DNA of 64,000 nt from the NCBI GenBank assembly GCA_963580285.1, contig OY757012.1, positions 164,784,652 through 164,848,651 of the forward strand, written 5' to 3'. The translations under genes and the position numbers were made by a program. Origin of the DNA: Lucinisca nassula (Eukaryota > Mollusca > Bivalvia > Lucinida > Lucinidae). Of this stretch, positions 24,651-34,912 are shown one piece after another. Positions within the stretch are counted from its first letter, which is position 1; every line of letters begins with the position of its first letter. A model generated the notes under the pieces. The model was not told the origin of the DNA. It saw only the letters and a list, made by a program, of their open reading frames with translations, and ran no database searches.

Positions 24651-25280
24651 AAACAAAAACCTGTGAACTCCTGTGATAGCATTAATTACTACCAGTTGTG
24701 ACAGCGGGGTAAATCAGGTGTAAACCATCCTAGTTGAAGTGACAGTTGTGAAACAGAGGTGATTGTTGTATTACCTGTTGTGACAGATGTCAACCGAGAT
24801 GATAGCCGTATTGCCTGTAACGATAGCTCTGAAATTCAGGTGATTCTTATTTTTTGTGGGAAGCTCAGATGATAGTCATGGTTCCTGTCGTGACAGCTGT
24901 GAAATGGAGGTGATATCCATATTACCTCTGGTGATAGCTGTGAAACTCAGTTGACAGCAATATAACCTGTGGTTACAACTGTTAAACTGAGGTAACAGCC
25001 ATGTTACCTGTAGTGATAGCTGTGAAACTCAGGTGACAACCATTCTACATGTTGTGACAAGTGTGAAACACAGTGGATTGCTATATTATCTTTGGTGATA
25101 GCTATCAGTCTGATGTGATAGCGATACGGCCAGGTGATAACCATACTACCTGCGATAACCACACTCCCTGTTCTGACATTTGTGAAACGGAGGTCATTGC
25201 TTAATAATCTGTGGTGACAGTTGCAAAACTGAGGTGTTTGTCATACCACCTTTGGTGGTAGCTGTGAAATTTGGTTTAAA

Positions 25281-25573
25281 AATAGAGGTGAAGGCAATGA
25301 TCAGGAACGAATTCAATTACCCAAAATCTCCTAACAGAGAAACCAATGGGAAAGAAATACGAACATAAAATAGCTAAACCCTAATGAAAACATCACAAGC
25401 GGATAGCCAAAATCACATTTTCTTTCACACAAAATGGCCACACAGCTGTAGATAATAAAAAGACATAAGCAATACATACATGCAAAGACGCAATATAACA
25501 AAAATAAACCACAACAGAAGAACCGCCTTGGAACGGTCAGCAAAAGTCTTCCACTCGGGGGCTTAAATCGATT
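25281..25573 (-). mobile_element. RT-A 3' fragment
   Basis: Minus-strand RT-A tail of the 'tgatcattgcc' subtype, with the 'aacggtcag' and 'gcttaaatcgatt' landmarks. Inserted in inverted satellite. Confidence 0.75.
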
Positions 25574-25589
25574 GTACATGGCTTTGGTT

Positions 25590-27235
25590 CTTTTATGGTT
25601 TCGACAAATAATCGTAAGTCCGCATTAGGTCACATCACATGTGATGACAGCTGTGAAACTGGAAACTCAGGTGATGGCCATATTACCTGTGGTGATATCT
25701 GTAAGACTAATCTGAAAGCCTTACTACCTGGGGTGACAGCTGTGAAACTGCGGTGATAGCCATATTATATATAGTGGTAACTGTTATTCAGGTAGCGGCC
25801 ATATATAGCCTGCGGTGATAGAGGTGACTGCTGCACTACTTGTGGTGACAGCTGCCAAACCGAGGTGATATGTATATTACCGTTAATGACAGGTGTAAAA
25901 TTCAGGTGATAACCTACTACTTCTTGTGTAATACAGGTGACAGCCATATTACCCGAGGTGAAAGATATGAAACTGAGGTGACAGCCATATTACCCGTTGT
26001 GGCAGCTGTTAAAGCCATATTACCTGCTCAGGTGTAATAGCCTTACTACCTGTGGTGACAGCTGGGAAACTCAGGTGATATCCATACTCAATTTAGTGAC
26101 AGCTATGAACAGATGCGATTGCTATATTACCTTTGTTGACAGCTGTAAAACACAGGCGATAACCGTATTACCTGCGATGATAGCTGTGAAAATCAGGCGA
26201 TAGTCATATTTCTTGTTGTGAAGCTCAGGCGATAGCCATATTTCCTGAGATGACAGCTATGAAACGGAGGTTATAGCCATATTACCTATGGTGATAGCTG
26301 TGAAACTCTGGTGAAAACAATATGAACTGTGGTGACAGCTGTTAAACTTAGGTGATAGCCATGTTACCTGCAGTGATAGCTTTGAAATTCGTCCGATAAC
26401 CATACTGCCTGTTGTGAAAAGGCGAAACATAATTGATTGCTATAATTATTACCTATGGTGACAGCTGTAAACTGAGGTGATAGCGAAATAACCTTTGGCG
26501 ATATATATAAATATTCTGGTGATAGCCATACTACCTGCTGTGAAGGAAAGCTGAGAAAGCCAGATGTTAGTCATATTACTTGTGGTGATAGTTGGGAAAC
26601 TAAGGTAATAATCATAATACCCCTAGTGACAGCGGTGAAACTGAAGTTATTGCTATAATATACAAGGTGACAGTTGTGGAACTGAGGTGATAGCCATATT
26701 ACCTGCCGTGTTGTGGTGATCCCTGAAAAACTCGGGTGATAGCAATATTGACTTTGTTGATAGTTGTGAAACTCTAGGAACCATACTACCCATTGCGACT
26801 TTTGTGAGACAGAGGCCATTGATCAATAACCTGTTGTGACATTTGTAAAACTGAAGAGTTAGCCATATAACCTGTGGTGATAGCAGTGAAACTGGGGTTC
26901 AAGTCATATCACCTGTGGTGATAGCTGTGAAACTCAGTTGCTAGCCATATTTCATGCGGTGATATCTGTGAGAATAAGTTCAAAGCCATACAAGCCAAAA
27001 TAGTAATGGTAAAAGCTGTGTACGGCATCAGTTGTGATAGCCATTCTACCTGGAAATTCAACCTGTGGTGACAGCCGTATAACTCAGGGAACAGCCTCAT
27101 TACCTGTGGTGATAGCTGCGAAACTCAACCGTGTAGACATATATGTATATGACTCAGTTGACAGTCATTCTTCCTGTGATGATAGCTGTGCGACTAAGAT
27201 CATAGCCATATTAACTGTGGCAATAGCTGAGATTT
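25590..27235 (-). repeat. 40-bp minisatellite, inverted block 5
   Basis: Continuation of the inverted array. The run from ~26205 to 26700 repeats the order seen at ~23000-23400 (shared unusual words 'gaaggaaagctgagaaag' and 'gacagcggtgaaactga'), so a longer-range direct repeat of ~3.2 kb exists in the inverted zone. Confidence 0.85.
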
Positions 27236-27430
27236 GTTTGTCTTTGGTTTTTACGTCCCAGGCAACACCATTTAGGAGATTTAGGGGTTGCTTTCTATTT
27301 TGAGGGATTTTACCTGACACTTAGATAAACTGACATCTAAAGGCCTAGCGCCCAAAGAAACCGCAAGGGTTTAAAAGACGGTCCGTCTCGCACCACTTTT
27401 CCTGGAAAGGTTTAGATCTTCTAAGCGGTA
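27236..27430 (-). mobile_element. S3 SINE, diverged and 5'-truncated
   Basis: Minus-strand S3 with recognisable 'cgcaccacttttcctgg' and 'cctagcgcccaaagaaacc' words; no target duplication seen. It marks the edge of the satellite zone. Confidence 0.65.
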
Positions 27431-27478
27431 AGCCGTAATTGCATCGATTCCTGATCATTGCCTTCAGTTCGATTCCAA
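27431..27478 (+). mobile_element. RT-A tail fragment
   Basis: 'taattgcatcgattcctgat' followed by 'cattgccttcag' matches the RT-A 3' end only. Confidence 0.6.
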
Positions 27479-27807
27479 TAACGTTTCTAACACGTTTACA
27501 GACGTCATTTTATTGTGCGAATATTTCGGCAATGTTTCAAAAACGTCATTTATCAAGGGCGTCTCTTGCCTGATGCCTCAAGTTGACCTGTCTCACGAGC
27601 TACGTCGGTCGGTGTGTGCTCGGAGGGGATGTGCTGTGTTTGCCGGGTCTTGTCCATCATCCGTTTCGGTTTCAGAACTTTGGGGTTGAGACACACTGAT
27701 GAAGATTAAATATCAGAAAGGCCTCTGTGTCACTAAATTAGGTATAGTTACGCCTTAATTATCAAACGTTTCTCTGCTTACATTTGCGAATGATTTCATC
27801 AATGATA
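27479..27807. other. Unassigned spacer
   Basis: About 330 bp with no gene, tandem repeat or recognised family. Confidence 0.4.
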
Positions 27808-28414
27808 ATATACCCGCTTTTTCGAAGAAAAATCTGGTATATTGTTTTCGTACCAGAGTTGAGTGAGCGTCTGTCCGTCCGTCTGTCTGTCCGTCCGTCA
27901 CGTTTCTTGTAAATGGATCTCCTCTGCAACCACTGAAGTTACACTTTTGAAACTTTGCATGTGGATAGTACATGGTATGTAGATGGCAGTGGGCTACATT
28001 TTTGTGACCTTGACTCCAACATGGCCCCCAAGGGCAAAGGTCATAAAGCAGGACATTATCATATCTTCTAAACTGTTGGGATTGCACTTCCGAAACTTGA
28101 TTATTGGATAGCCCTTGGAATGTAGAACATATTGGAATACTTTTCGTGTGACCTTGACCCCAACATGGCCCCTGGGTCAAAGGTCAAGAAGTAGGACTTT
28201 ATCATATCTTCTAACCTGTTGGGATTGCACTGCCAAAACTTGATTATTGGATAGCCCTTGGAATGTAGAACATATTGGAATACTTTTCGTGTGACCTCGA
28301 CCTCAACATGGCCCCAGGGTCAAAGGTAAAAAAGTATGACATTGCCATATCTTTAGTGTTATTCACAGAAAAATCGGGTATTTGCGATGGTATACCATCG
28401 ACTGCGCCATCTAG
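27808..28414 (+). mobile_element. Element A: non-autonomous, hairpin-ended, 143-bp internal repeats
   Basis: Begins with a hairpin ('tacccgctttttcgaag') and ends 'cgatggtataccatcgactg' then 'cgccatctag'. Next to the 5' end is a (CCGT)n-rich tract (27870-27900). The interior is about 2.5 copies of a ~143-bp unit (GTGACC landmarks at 28004, 28148, 28291). A shorter relative with the same ends is inserted in the RT-A gene at 47287-47515. A CTAG end next to T and a terminal palindrome are reminiscent of Helitron-type ends; this is inference. Confidence 0.7.
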
Positions 28415-28660
28415 TTTTGATGCTTTAATCACAATTTTAATAACATTATAAAACATTGGAAAATGTAGTAGCTCTTCAATTCAGTACCTCTGTCAATGGG
28501 ACCCATTATGAAAACACACATATCTTACACTGCTTTCTGTCAATTTTTCTCCATCTATGGAAGTTTGTGACACTTTTCTTACTTCTGGTTCAAATTTAGA
28601 TAAATGGTGTTCATTAGAACAGACTCTTCGAAGCAGTTAGAGAAAACGACCAGTGGGTCA
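28415..28660. other. Unassigned spacer
   Basis: No gene or recognised repeat. Confidence 0.35.
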
Positions 28661-29627
28661 AGTATACCCCAGGCCAGCGCCGCCCTCTAATATAGCTTTT
28701 GAGCTTGTATGTAATATGAATGAAGAAGTCAAGAAGCTATAAGAATCTATATATGTGCTTGTAAAAGCTAAACCAAACATAAAAATTCTAAATGGACCAC
28801 CGAGTGAGGGCATCAAAGTTACTGAAGGGTTGGGGGCATCAACTGAAGCAGCAGGGTGGGATATGCATCAATAAAATCTTTGTTCTGGTAAGCAAACTCG
28901 ATGCAAGTATATATTGAATTTATCTTAGAGTATAGAACATACAGGCATCTATAAACTTTGTCATAAAACTTTAAACAAATGTAAAATTTCTAAGTCTGTG
29001 ACCTTGAGATCACCTTGGGTGGGGGAAGGGACAAACATAACGAAATCTTTGGCCTGGTTTGCAACTATGATGCAAGTATCTACTGAATTTGTGTTAGAGT
29101 TTAGAACATACAGGCATCTATAAACTTTGTCATAAAACTTAACCAAATGCAAACTTTTTAAGTCTTTGACCTTGACCTCAAGGTCACTGTGGGGCTGGGA
29201 CATGCATCAATGATATCTTTAGACCAGTATATAACTTCAGTGTAATAATCAACTAAATCTATCAAAGGGTTCAGAAGATATAATCTCTTAGAAACTATGA
29301 CGAAAAACTTTAACCACAATGTTAACGGAAGGAAGAAGGATGGACGGACATCGGGCGGACAGATGGACGGACGGACGTTCTCACAAATGGATAGTTATGT
29401 GGCTATTTTTGGCAGGATCGATACTTAAGTGGCTACTTTTAGCCACAGAAAAGAAGTATTTTCGGTGTCTAACGGAATAAATCCCATTGACTTACATGGA
29501 TTCTGTCCATTTACATAGCCACCTAATTATCCATTTGTTGGTGCTGACAGACGGAAAGACGGACGGACGAACGGCAGGACGAAAGCATTATACCCCATAG
29601 CATACCTCGTATACCGGGGGTATAATG
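28661..29627 (+). mobile_element. Element B: non-autonomous, 169-bp internal repeats
   Basis: About three copies of a ~169-bp unit ('gaacatacaggcatctataa' at 28935 and 29104, a diverged third near 29272), then a (GGAC)n-rich tract and the terminal word 'ataccgggggtataat', which is inverted relative to 'agtataccccagg' near 28661. Interrupted by a MITE at 29383-29538. Confidence 0.65.
29383..29538. mobile_element. Short MITE nested in element B
   Basis: About 156 bp with ~22-bp imperfect terminal inverted repeats (ACAAATGGATAGTTATGTGG left; the right end is its complement with two mismatches). It splits the (GGAC)n tract of element B. No clear target duplication. Confidence 0.65.
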
Positions 29628-29639
29628 AGTACATAGTAC

Positions 29640-29765
29640 GTCTATGCTGTGGGTAAGAATATGGTAAAAAAGTATGCCCTTGCCAACCCTACTTTCATCT
29701 GTATGAAGTGGTGTCTAAATGGATATGCATTTCCCGGACTTGTTAGTTTGTTTTAACAGTATATG
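29640..29765. mobile_element. Diverged M2 element segment
   Basis: Parallels the M2 segment at 49000-49066 word for word with substitutions ('tatgcccttgccaaccctac', 'gtggtgtctaaatgg'). The conserved palindrome half is missing. Confidence 0.5.
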
Positions 29766-29814
29766 CATAATTTTTTCAACAGCAGCTTTGTGACCATAAA
29801 GTATCTCAGTGGCT

Positions 29815-30005
29815 CAGTTGAATGCGCAAGTTACTAATGATCAGCTCGTGGGATTGATCATCTCTAGGCTGAGGATGTTTCTTGCAAGTGATCTTGATCA
29901 CGAACTATGTTCTATAGCATCTCGCCCTCTTCTGCTTATCCAAGGACCGTTGTCAGTTTCTAAAAGACGAATGTTCACTATACTTGCACTGGTTATAAAC
30001 ATATT
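29815..30005 (+). mobile_element. Old S1 SINE copy
   Basis: Weak but collinear match to S1: 'tctgcttatccaaggaccgt', 'tgtcagtttctaaaagacg', then 'cactggttataaac' in the expected order. The 103-codon frame here is incidental. Confidence 0.5.
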
Positions 30006-30179
30006 GGTGATCTATTCACATTTTTCTAATGAGTCCTGTGAACTCGCTATGTCCCAATCTATAAGTTCCACTGCAAAATTATTTGTACAAAACACAGTTT
30101 TCCTAAGTATTTCGAAATAATGGTGAGTCTTGGGACTTGCAAAATTTAATTTGTAAGTCCCTCAGAGAAATTATGAGCT

Positions 30180-30262
30180 GTTTGTTTGATTTGAGGTTTA
30201 ACGTCCCCGTCAACACTGAAAAGATTATTTTGGAGACGTTGCTTCCAATTTTGTGGGTTTAT
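30180..30262 (-). mobile_element. S3 SINE 3' fragment
   Basis: 'gaggtttaacgtccccgtca' through 'ttggagacgttgcttcc' is the minus-strand S3 tail. It joins directly to an RT-A tail word (30263-30298: 'tcgattcctgatcattgcc'). Confidence 0.7.
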
Positions 30263-30298
30263 TTGTCGATTCCTGATCATTGCCTTCACATCTATTTT

Positions 30299-30597
30299 GT
30301 GTGCTGGTGGATGAACAAACAAATGGACAGAAAAATAGGTCCCTAAGTCGTGCCATGTTAAAAGCAAGCATGACAAAAAAAACTGAAAGTAAGCAAGAAA
30401 ACAACTGAATTTCGTTGCCAGACAATATTTCATTTATTTCTTAATTATAATTCATTTCACTGCTTCCAGCCTTTAACGTCTTTTACTGTTCTTCTTCCCC
30501 TCGATGTTGATTCTGAAACACAAGGAAAAATTCCATCACAATTTAAATATACAAGATTGACAGATACTTATGGTCATTTTTGAGAGGGGTGCGAGTC
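30299..30597. other. Unassigned spacer
   Basis: Nothing recognised. Confidence 0.35.
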
Positions 30598-30955
30598 ATG
30601 CAAACGTGCACACATGTACACATGCATACATGTACGCATACACACACATGCACACAAAAATGCATGTATGCATAAACACATATGCATGTACACACACGCT
30701 TGCATGCGCACACACAAATGCATGCATGCACTCTTGCATGCACACATACATACAGCATGTACATGAGTGTGCATACACTCACGCAAGCATGCATGCAAGC
30801 ACACATGCATGCACACATACACTCTTGCAAGCATGCATACACACACTCATGCAAGCATGCACACATACATGCATGTATGCACTCACACATGCAGGCACGC
30901 ATACATGCACACATGCATGCATGCACACGCACACACAGGTATGCATGTATAAATG
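30598..30955. repeat. Alternating purine/pyrimidine (CATGCA/CACA)n tract
   Basis: About 350 bp of almost uninterrupted purine-pyrimidine alternation built from CATGCA, CACA and TACA words. Such DNA is a known Z-DNA former. Long His/Thr-rich and Cys/Met-rich frames on both strands are artefacts of the low complexity. Confidence 0.9.
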
Positions 30956-31059
30956 CAATATCCCCACCCCTAACAGCTTGGTTGTGCGAGGGAGATGATA
31001 ACTGTTTATGTGTGTTTATGAAGAAAAAAAGAAAAGAAGAAAAAAAAAGAACACATTTC

Positions 31060-31150
31060 CATTCCTCCACCGGCGTTTGAACTCACGACCCTCTGATTCA
31101 TAATCGACCATCTGATTCGTAGTCCAGCACTCTATCGACTCCACTGGCAC
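31060..31150 (-). mobile_element. tRNA-derived SINE head
   Basis: On the minus strand: box-A-like TGGAGTCGATAGAGTGC, then box-B-like GAGTTCAAACGCC. The spacing is longer than in a tRNA because an internal segment ('gaatcagatggtcg') is repeated, and no acceptor stem is evident, so it is not called a tRNA gene. Confidence 0.6.
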
Positions 31151-32200
31151 ACGTTTCTTACGCTATGCTATGCATCACAAAACATACAATGTTCAAATAC
31201 CCAAAGTGACAAAAGGCCATAACTCATGAATTATTTTTTCGGAATTTAGTCAAAAGTTCATCAGGTCATCTACTCATCACAACCAATCTATTTACCAACT
31301 TTCAAGGCTCTAGCTCTTATAGTTTTTGAGATATTTTGCTGACAAGATTTTATAAAAAAAAACAACAAAAAAAAAAAAAACAAACAAAGGGCAATAACAC
31401 TTGAAAAGGGCATAATCCGGATAAGGAGAAAAAAAAAACACGTGTCTGCTAATTTTCCATGAGAAGATCATATATGAAATTTCAAAACCCTAGCATACAC
31501 GGTTCTTAAGTTATGCTATGCATCACAAAAAATACAGAGGTACAATGTACAAATGTCCAAAGTGACAACGGGTCATAACTCATTACCACAAATCTATTCA
31601 CCAACTTTCAAGGCTCTAGCTTCAATTTCAATGGATTTTGAGATATTTTGCTGACAAAATTTTATCAAAATAAAAATCAAGGCAATAACTCTTGAAAGGG
31701 GCATAATCCGAATGAGAAAAAAATCGCGTCTCCTAACTTTCCATGAGGAATCCATATATTACATTTCAAAGCCCTAGCATACATGGTTCTTAAGTTACGC
31801 TATGCATCACAAAGCATACAATGTACAAATACCCAAAGTAACAAAGGGACATAACTCATGAAGTATTTTTCGGAATTTAGTCAAAAGTTAATGAAGTCAT
31901 CTAGACATCACCACCAAATTATTCACAAATTTTCAAGGCCTCTAACTCTTCTAGGTTTTGAGATATTCTGCTGACAAGATTTTATCAAATAGAAAAAATC
32001 AAAGGGCAATTACTCTTGATAGGGATGAAAAAATAATACGCGTCACCTTATTTTCCATGAGGTATCCATATATGAAATTTCAAAACCCTAGCATATAGGT
32101 TCTTAGGTTATGTTATGCATAAAAAGCGTAACGGACGGACGGACAGACGGACGAACGAAGCAGAAGCAATATGCCCTTCCAACTTCTTTGAAGTTGGGGA
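31151..32200 (+). mobile_element. Element C: non-autonomous, ~290-350-bp internal repeats
   Basis: Three and a part copies of a unit starting 'tatgctatgcatcaca' (31165, 31512, 31799, then 32109 as 'tatgttatgcat'), followed by a (GGAC)n tract at 32128-32152 and a terminal hairpin (CCAACTTC-tt-GAAGTTGG) near 32179-32198. Confidence 0.65.
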
Positions 32201-32290
32201 AAACTACTATGTGTTTATCTATACCTCACCAACATGCATATTCGGCTTGAAGATTGTTAGATACATGTAGTACACTAGCTGGTCATAATA

Positions 32291-32540
32291 ATGTAGAAGT
32301 GGAGGCAATGATCAGGAATCGATTCAATTAACCTACAACTCCCATCAGAGACACCAAAGGGAAAGAAACGCAAACATGAAACAACAGACCCTAATGGAAG
32401 CATCAATAGCAGCAGGGCAAAAGGACAGTTACTTTCACACAAAATGGCCAATAGGCTATCCAAAATAAAATGATATAAGCGACACAAACACCCAAAGACA
32501 AACCATAACGAAAATAAACCACGACAGAAGAACCGCCTTG
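32291..32540 (-). mobile_element. RT-A 3' fragment
   Basis: Minus-strand RT-A tail of the 'tgatcattgcc' subtype, truncated at the 'ggcggttcttctg' word, at the edge of the 21-bp satellite. Confidence 0.75.
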
Positions 32541-32574
32541 AATAAGTCATGTTTACAGATTCATGGCCTTGTTG

Positions 32575-33094
32575 ACAGTTGCATGGGCTATGCTGATATC
32601 TGTATAAGCCAAGATGGCAGCTATAAGAGTAGTTATATGATTCATGATGGTAGCTACGGTATATGAATCATGGGGACAGCTGTATGACACACAATTACAG
32701 CAGTACGAATCGTGGTGATAGCTGTTTAACAAATGGTGATAGCTATAAGAGTAATTATAAGAGTAAGACTAAAATATGATTCATGGTGAAAGCTGTATGA
32801 GTCATGGTGATGGCTTTTTGAGTTATAGTAAGAGTTTGATGATTAATCTTGACAGCTGCATGAGCATTTGTGGTAACTGCATGAGTCATGTTGACAGTTG
32901 TATGAGTCATGGTGATAGCTGTATGTACAAATGTAATACAGGCGTAACCGTGATAGCAATATGATTCGTGGGGATAGCTGAATGAGTCATGATGACAGCT
33001 GAATGAATCATGATGATAGCTGTATGAGTTATGAAGGCAGCTGGGGGTGACATCTTGATAGCCATTTGATACATGGTTATAACTGTACGATGTT
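32575..33094 (+). repeat. 21-bp minisatellite, block 1
   Basis: Degenerate array with unit GTGACAGCTGTATGAGTCAT plus G. It shares the GTGAYAGCTGT core with the 40-bp satellite. Confidence 0.9.
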
Positions 33095-33410
33095 CTATAT
33101 AATGGGCAATCCTTTGGCAGCAAGGGCTACAATACGGAACCGAAACCCGTAGTGTACAAGTTTTTTTCTGGGACAGACTAGCTAGTTTCCACAATTAGGC
33201 CTAGCCAGTGACCCTCAACTATTCTCAAATTTTCGCAGTGGAATCAATGATCCAAAATGACTTGAAAATATAACCCACACTATGATCAAGGGCAGGGAGA
33301 CGTTTGACGACCGCCACACATTCCCTAAATACAAGCTGTGGTGAAGTCATATATCATAATCCTTTGGAAGCAAGGACTACAACACGGAACAGAAAATCAT
33401 AGTGTATAGG
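33095..33410 (-). repeat. R2 core inside the 21-bp satellite
   Basis: Reverse complement reads 'gtgtggcggtcgtcaaacgt' and 'gggtcactggctaggcctaa', collinear with the cores at 10.4-22.3 kb. The 3' end of the core is repeated (33108-33150 and 33358-33405), the same partial-tandem layout as in the other zone. Confidence 0.75.
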
Positions 33411-33782
33411 GTTATCTGGGCTATGTGATTCTTGTGATAGTCATTGTGACAACTGTATTGGTCTTGTGACAGCTTTATACGTCATAGGGACAGCTGTATG
33501 AATCATAGTGGCAGCTGTATGAGCCATGGTGATAACTTTAGGAGTCAATGTGCTAGCTGTGTGAGTTGTGGTGATGGCTGTATTAGTCATATTAATACCA
33601 TAATGAGTAATGGGAATAGCTATAGGAGTCATGGTGGAAGCTGTTTAAGTCCTGGTAATAGCTACCAGAGCGATGACAATAAATGAATGTGTCCCTGTGG
33701 TAGTGATACGCACATGTACCAGTCGTAGTGATAGCTGAAGTCGTCACGGTGGCAGCAGTTTAAGTCATGGTGACAGCTCTGT
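33411..33782 (+). repeat. 21-bp minisatellite, block 2
   Basis: Same unit as block 1, resuming after the R2 core. Confidence 0.9.
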
Positions 33783-33812
33783 GTGTGTGCGTGCGTGCGT
33801 GCGTGCGTGCTG
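33781..33812 (+). repeat. (GTGC)n microsatellite
   Basis: About 30 bp of GT and GTGC repeats at the junction between satellite and an S2 fragment; also purine-pyrimidine alternating. Confidence 0.85.
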
Positions 33813-33814
33813 GG

Positions 33815-33896
33815 GCGTGTTTCGTCCCACCAACAGCTAAGATCATATAGAAACGGGACCTCGGTTTAAAGATTTATCCGAAAGTCTGGAGAATAA
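33815..33896 (-). mobile_element. S2 SINE body fragment
   Basis: Matches the body of the S2 copy at 3871 ('cccaccaacagctaag', 'gggacctcggtttaa', 'atccgaaagtctggagaa') but lacks the tRNA head; an RT-A copy joins exactly there. Confidence 0.75.
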
Positions 33897-34425
33897 AAAG
33901 TAGAAGTAAAACAAAGATCAGGAATTGATACAATTAACTTACTCCACCCATAAAAGACACCAAAGGGAAAAAAATACAAACATTAAGCGACCAGACCATA
34001 ATGGAAACCTAAACAAAGGAAGGCCATAAGGACAGTTACTTTCCCACAAAATGGCCATATGGCCATCCAAAAATAAAAAGACACAAGTTATACACACAGT
34101 AAGTAACAAACAACAACATAAATAAATCGCCACAGAAGAGCCGCCTTGGAACGGTCAGTGGAAGATTTCCACTGGGGGGCTTAAATCGATTTTTCGTGGC
34201 CACAATCCTCGCCCTTACTTCCGTCGCGATTTAGACAAATAATTTGTTCAGTCCGCATGAAGGCCTCCTAACTCATCAGTGCAACATCTCCGTGAACACA
34301 AAAATCAAAGAACCACAGAGGTGAGACAACGGTGAGGACTCGACAGCAAGAAACCACTTAAATGCTGGAGCAAAAGAAAACCAACAGTTAGACTCCGATG
34401 AGCCCGACCAGAGACAGAGCATCAG
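33897..34425 (-). mobile_element. RT-A 5'-truncated copy
   Basis: Minus-strand copy from the common 3' end to a 5' truncation point near 'gatgctctgtctctggtcgg'. Confidence 0.85.
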
Positions 34426-34440
34426 CTGTCAGGTGATAGC

Positions 34441-34854
34441 TGAAAGGTTGCCTTTGGAAATAAAGAGCACATACAAGAACGAAAATCGGAGACTCGCTTT
34501 TATTGAGTCTCTTCATACACAGCAATATAGTTTGCAAGGCTGCATACGCCTCCTACCACCGGCGTAAGCGATATTCGATTTTCAAACTCAATAACCCCAG
34601 AGGAAAAGAAAATATAATCTGCACTATGATGAAGGACGGGGAGACTTTCTACGGCCACCACACGGCACTTAACACCAGCTGCAGTGAGGTAAGGGTTGCC
34701 TTTGGAAACAAAAAACAAATAAAAGAACGAAAATCGGAGACTCGGTTTTATTGAGTACCTTCAGAAACAGCAATATAGTTTGCAAGGCGTATGATCCCAA
34801 AGGAAAAGGAAATATAATCTGCACTAAGAAAATATAATCTGCCCAAATCGAACT
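34441..34854 (-). mobile_element. R2 element, tandem 1.6-unit copy
   Basis: A 248-bp unit ('ggttgcctttggaaa' at 34446 and 34694) in partial tandem. It contains 'actttctacggccaccacac', the complement of the core landmark in the satellite zones, and 'ttttattgagt', complement of the 'actcaataaaa' word near 54465. Confidence 0.7.
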
Positions 34855-34912
34855 CAAGATATCTGGTTTCTAAGACGAGTAGCTAAACCGCTACACCCGC
34901 GGAGGCTTTAAT
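34855..34912 (-). mobile_element. S2 SINE head fragment
   Basis: Minus strand: 'aagcctccgcgggtgtagcg' then 'gtttagctactcgtc', the S2 tRNA-like head. Confidence 0.65.

Larger units (their letters stand above)
22966..25280 (-). repeat. 40-bp minisatellite, inverted block 4
   Basis: The array switches orientation at ~22965: 'cagcacaatttcacatttc' is followed by 'gtgttgtgaagctc', after which the unit reads GTGATAGCCATATTACCTGT on the plus strand. 22966-24710 matches the reverse complement of about 1040 to 1 in unit order and in unusual words ('gaagcagtatgactat', 'gcttgtttggctatcccc'). Interrupted by an RT-A copy and the S1 SINE. Confidence 0.85.

Noticed and set aside
1..27235. CRISPR-like regular repeats
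   Set aside because: The ~40-bp units are contiguous and diverged without unique spacers, and the genome is eukaryotic.
27755..28180. 141-codon minus-strand frame
   Set aside because: Lies across element A with its internal repeats; no domain, and relatives of the element do not keep the frame.
30543..31080. Long Cys/Met/His-rich frames on both strands
   Set aside because: Low-complexity CATGCA/CACA tract opens several frames at once.
31060..31150. tRNA gene
   Set aside because: Box A and box B words are present but spacing and stems do not fit a tRNA; the same applies to the heads at 3871, 42272, 52511, 55418 and 57040.
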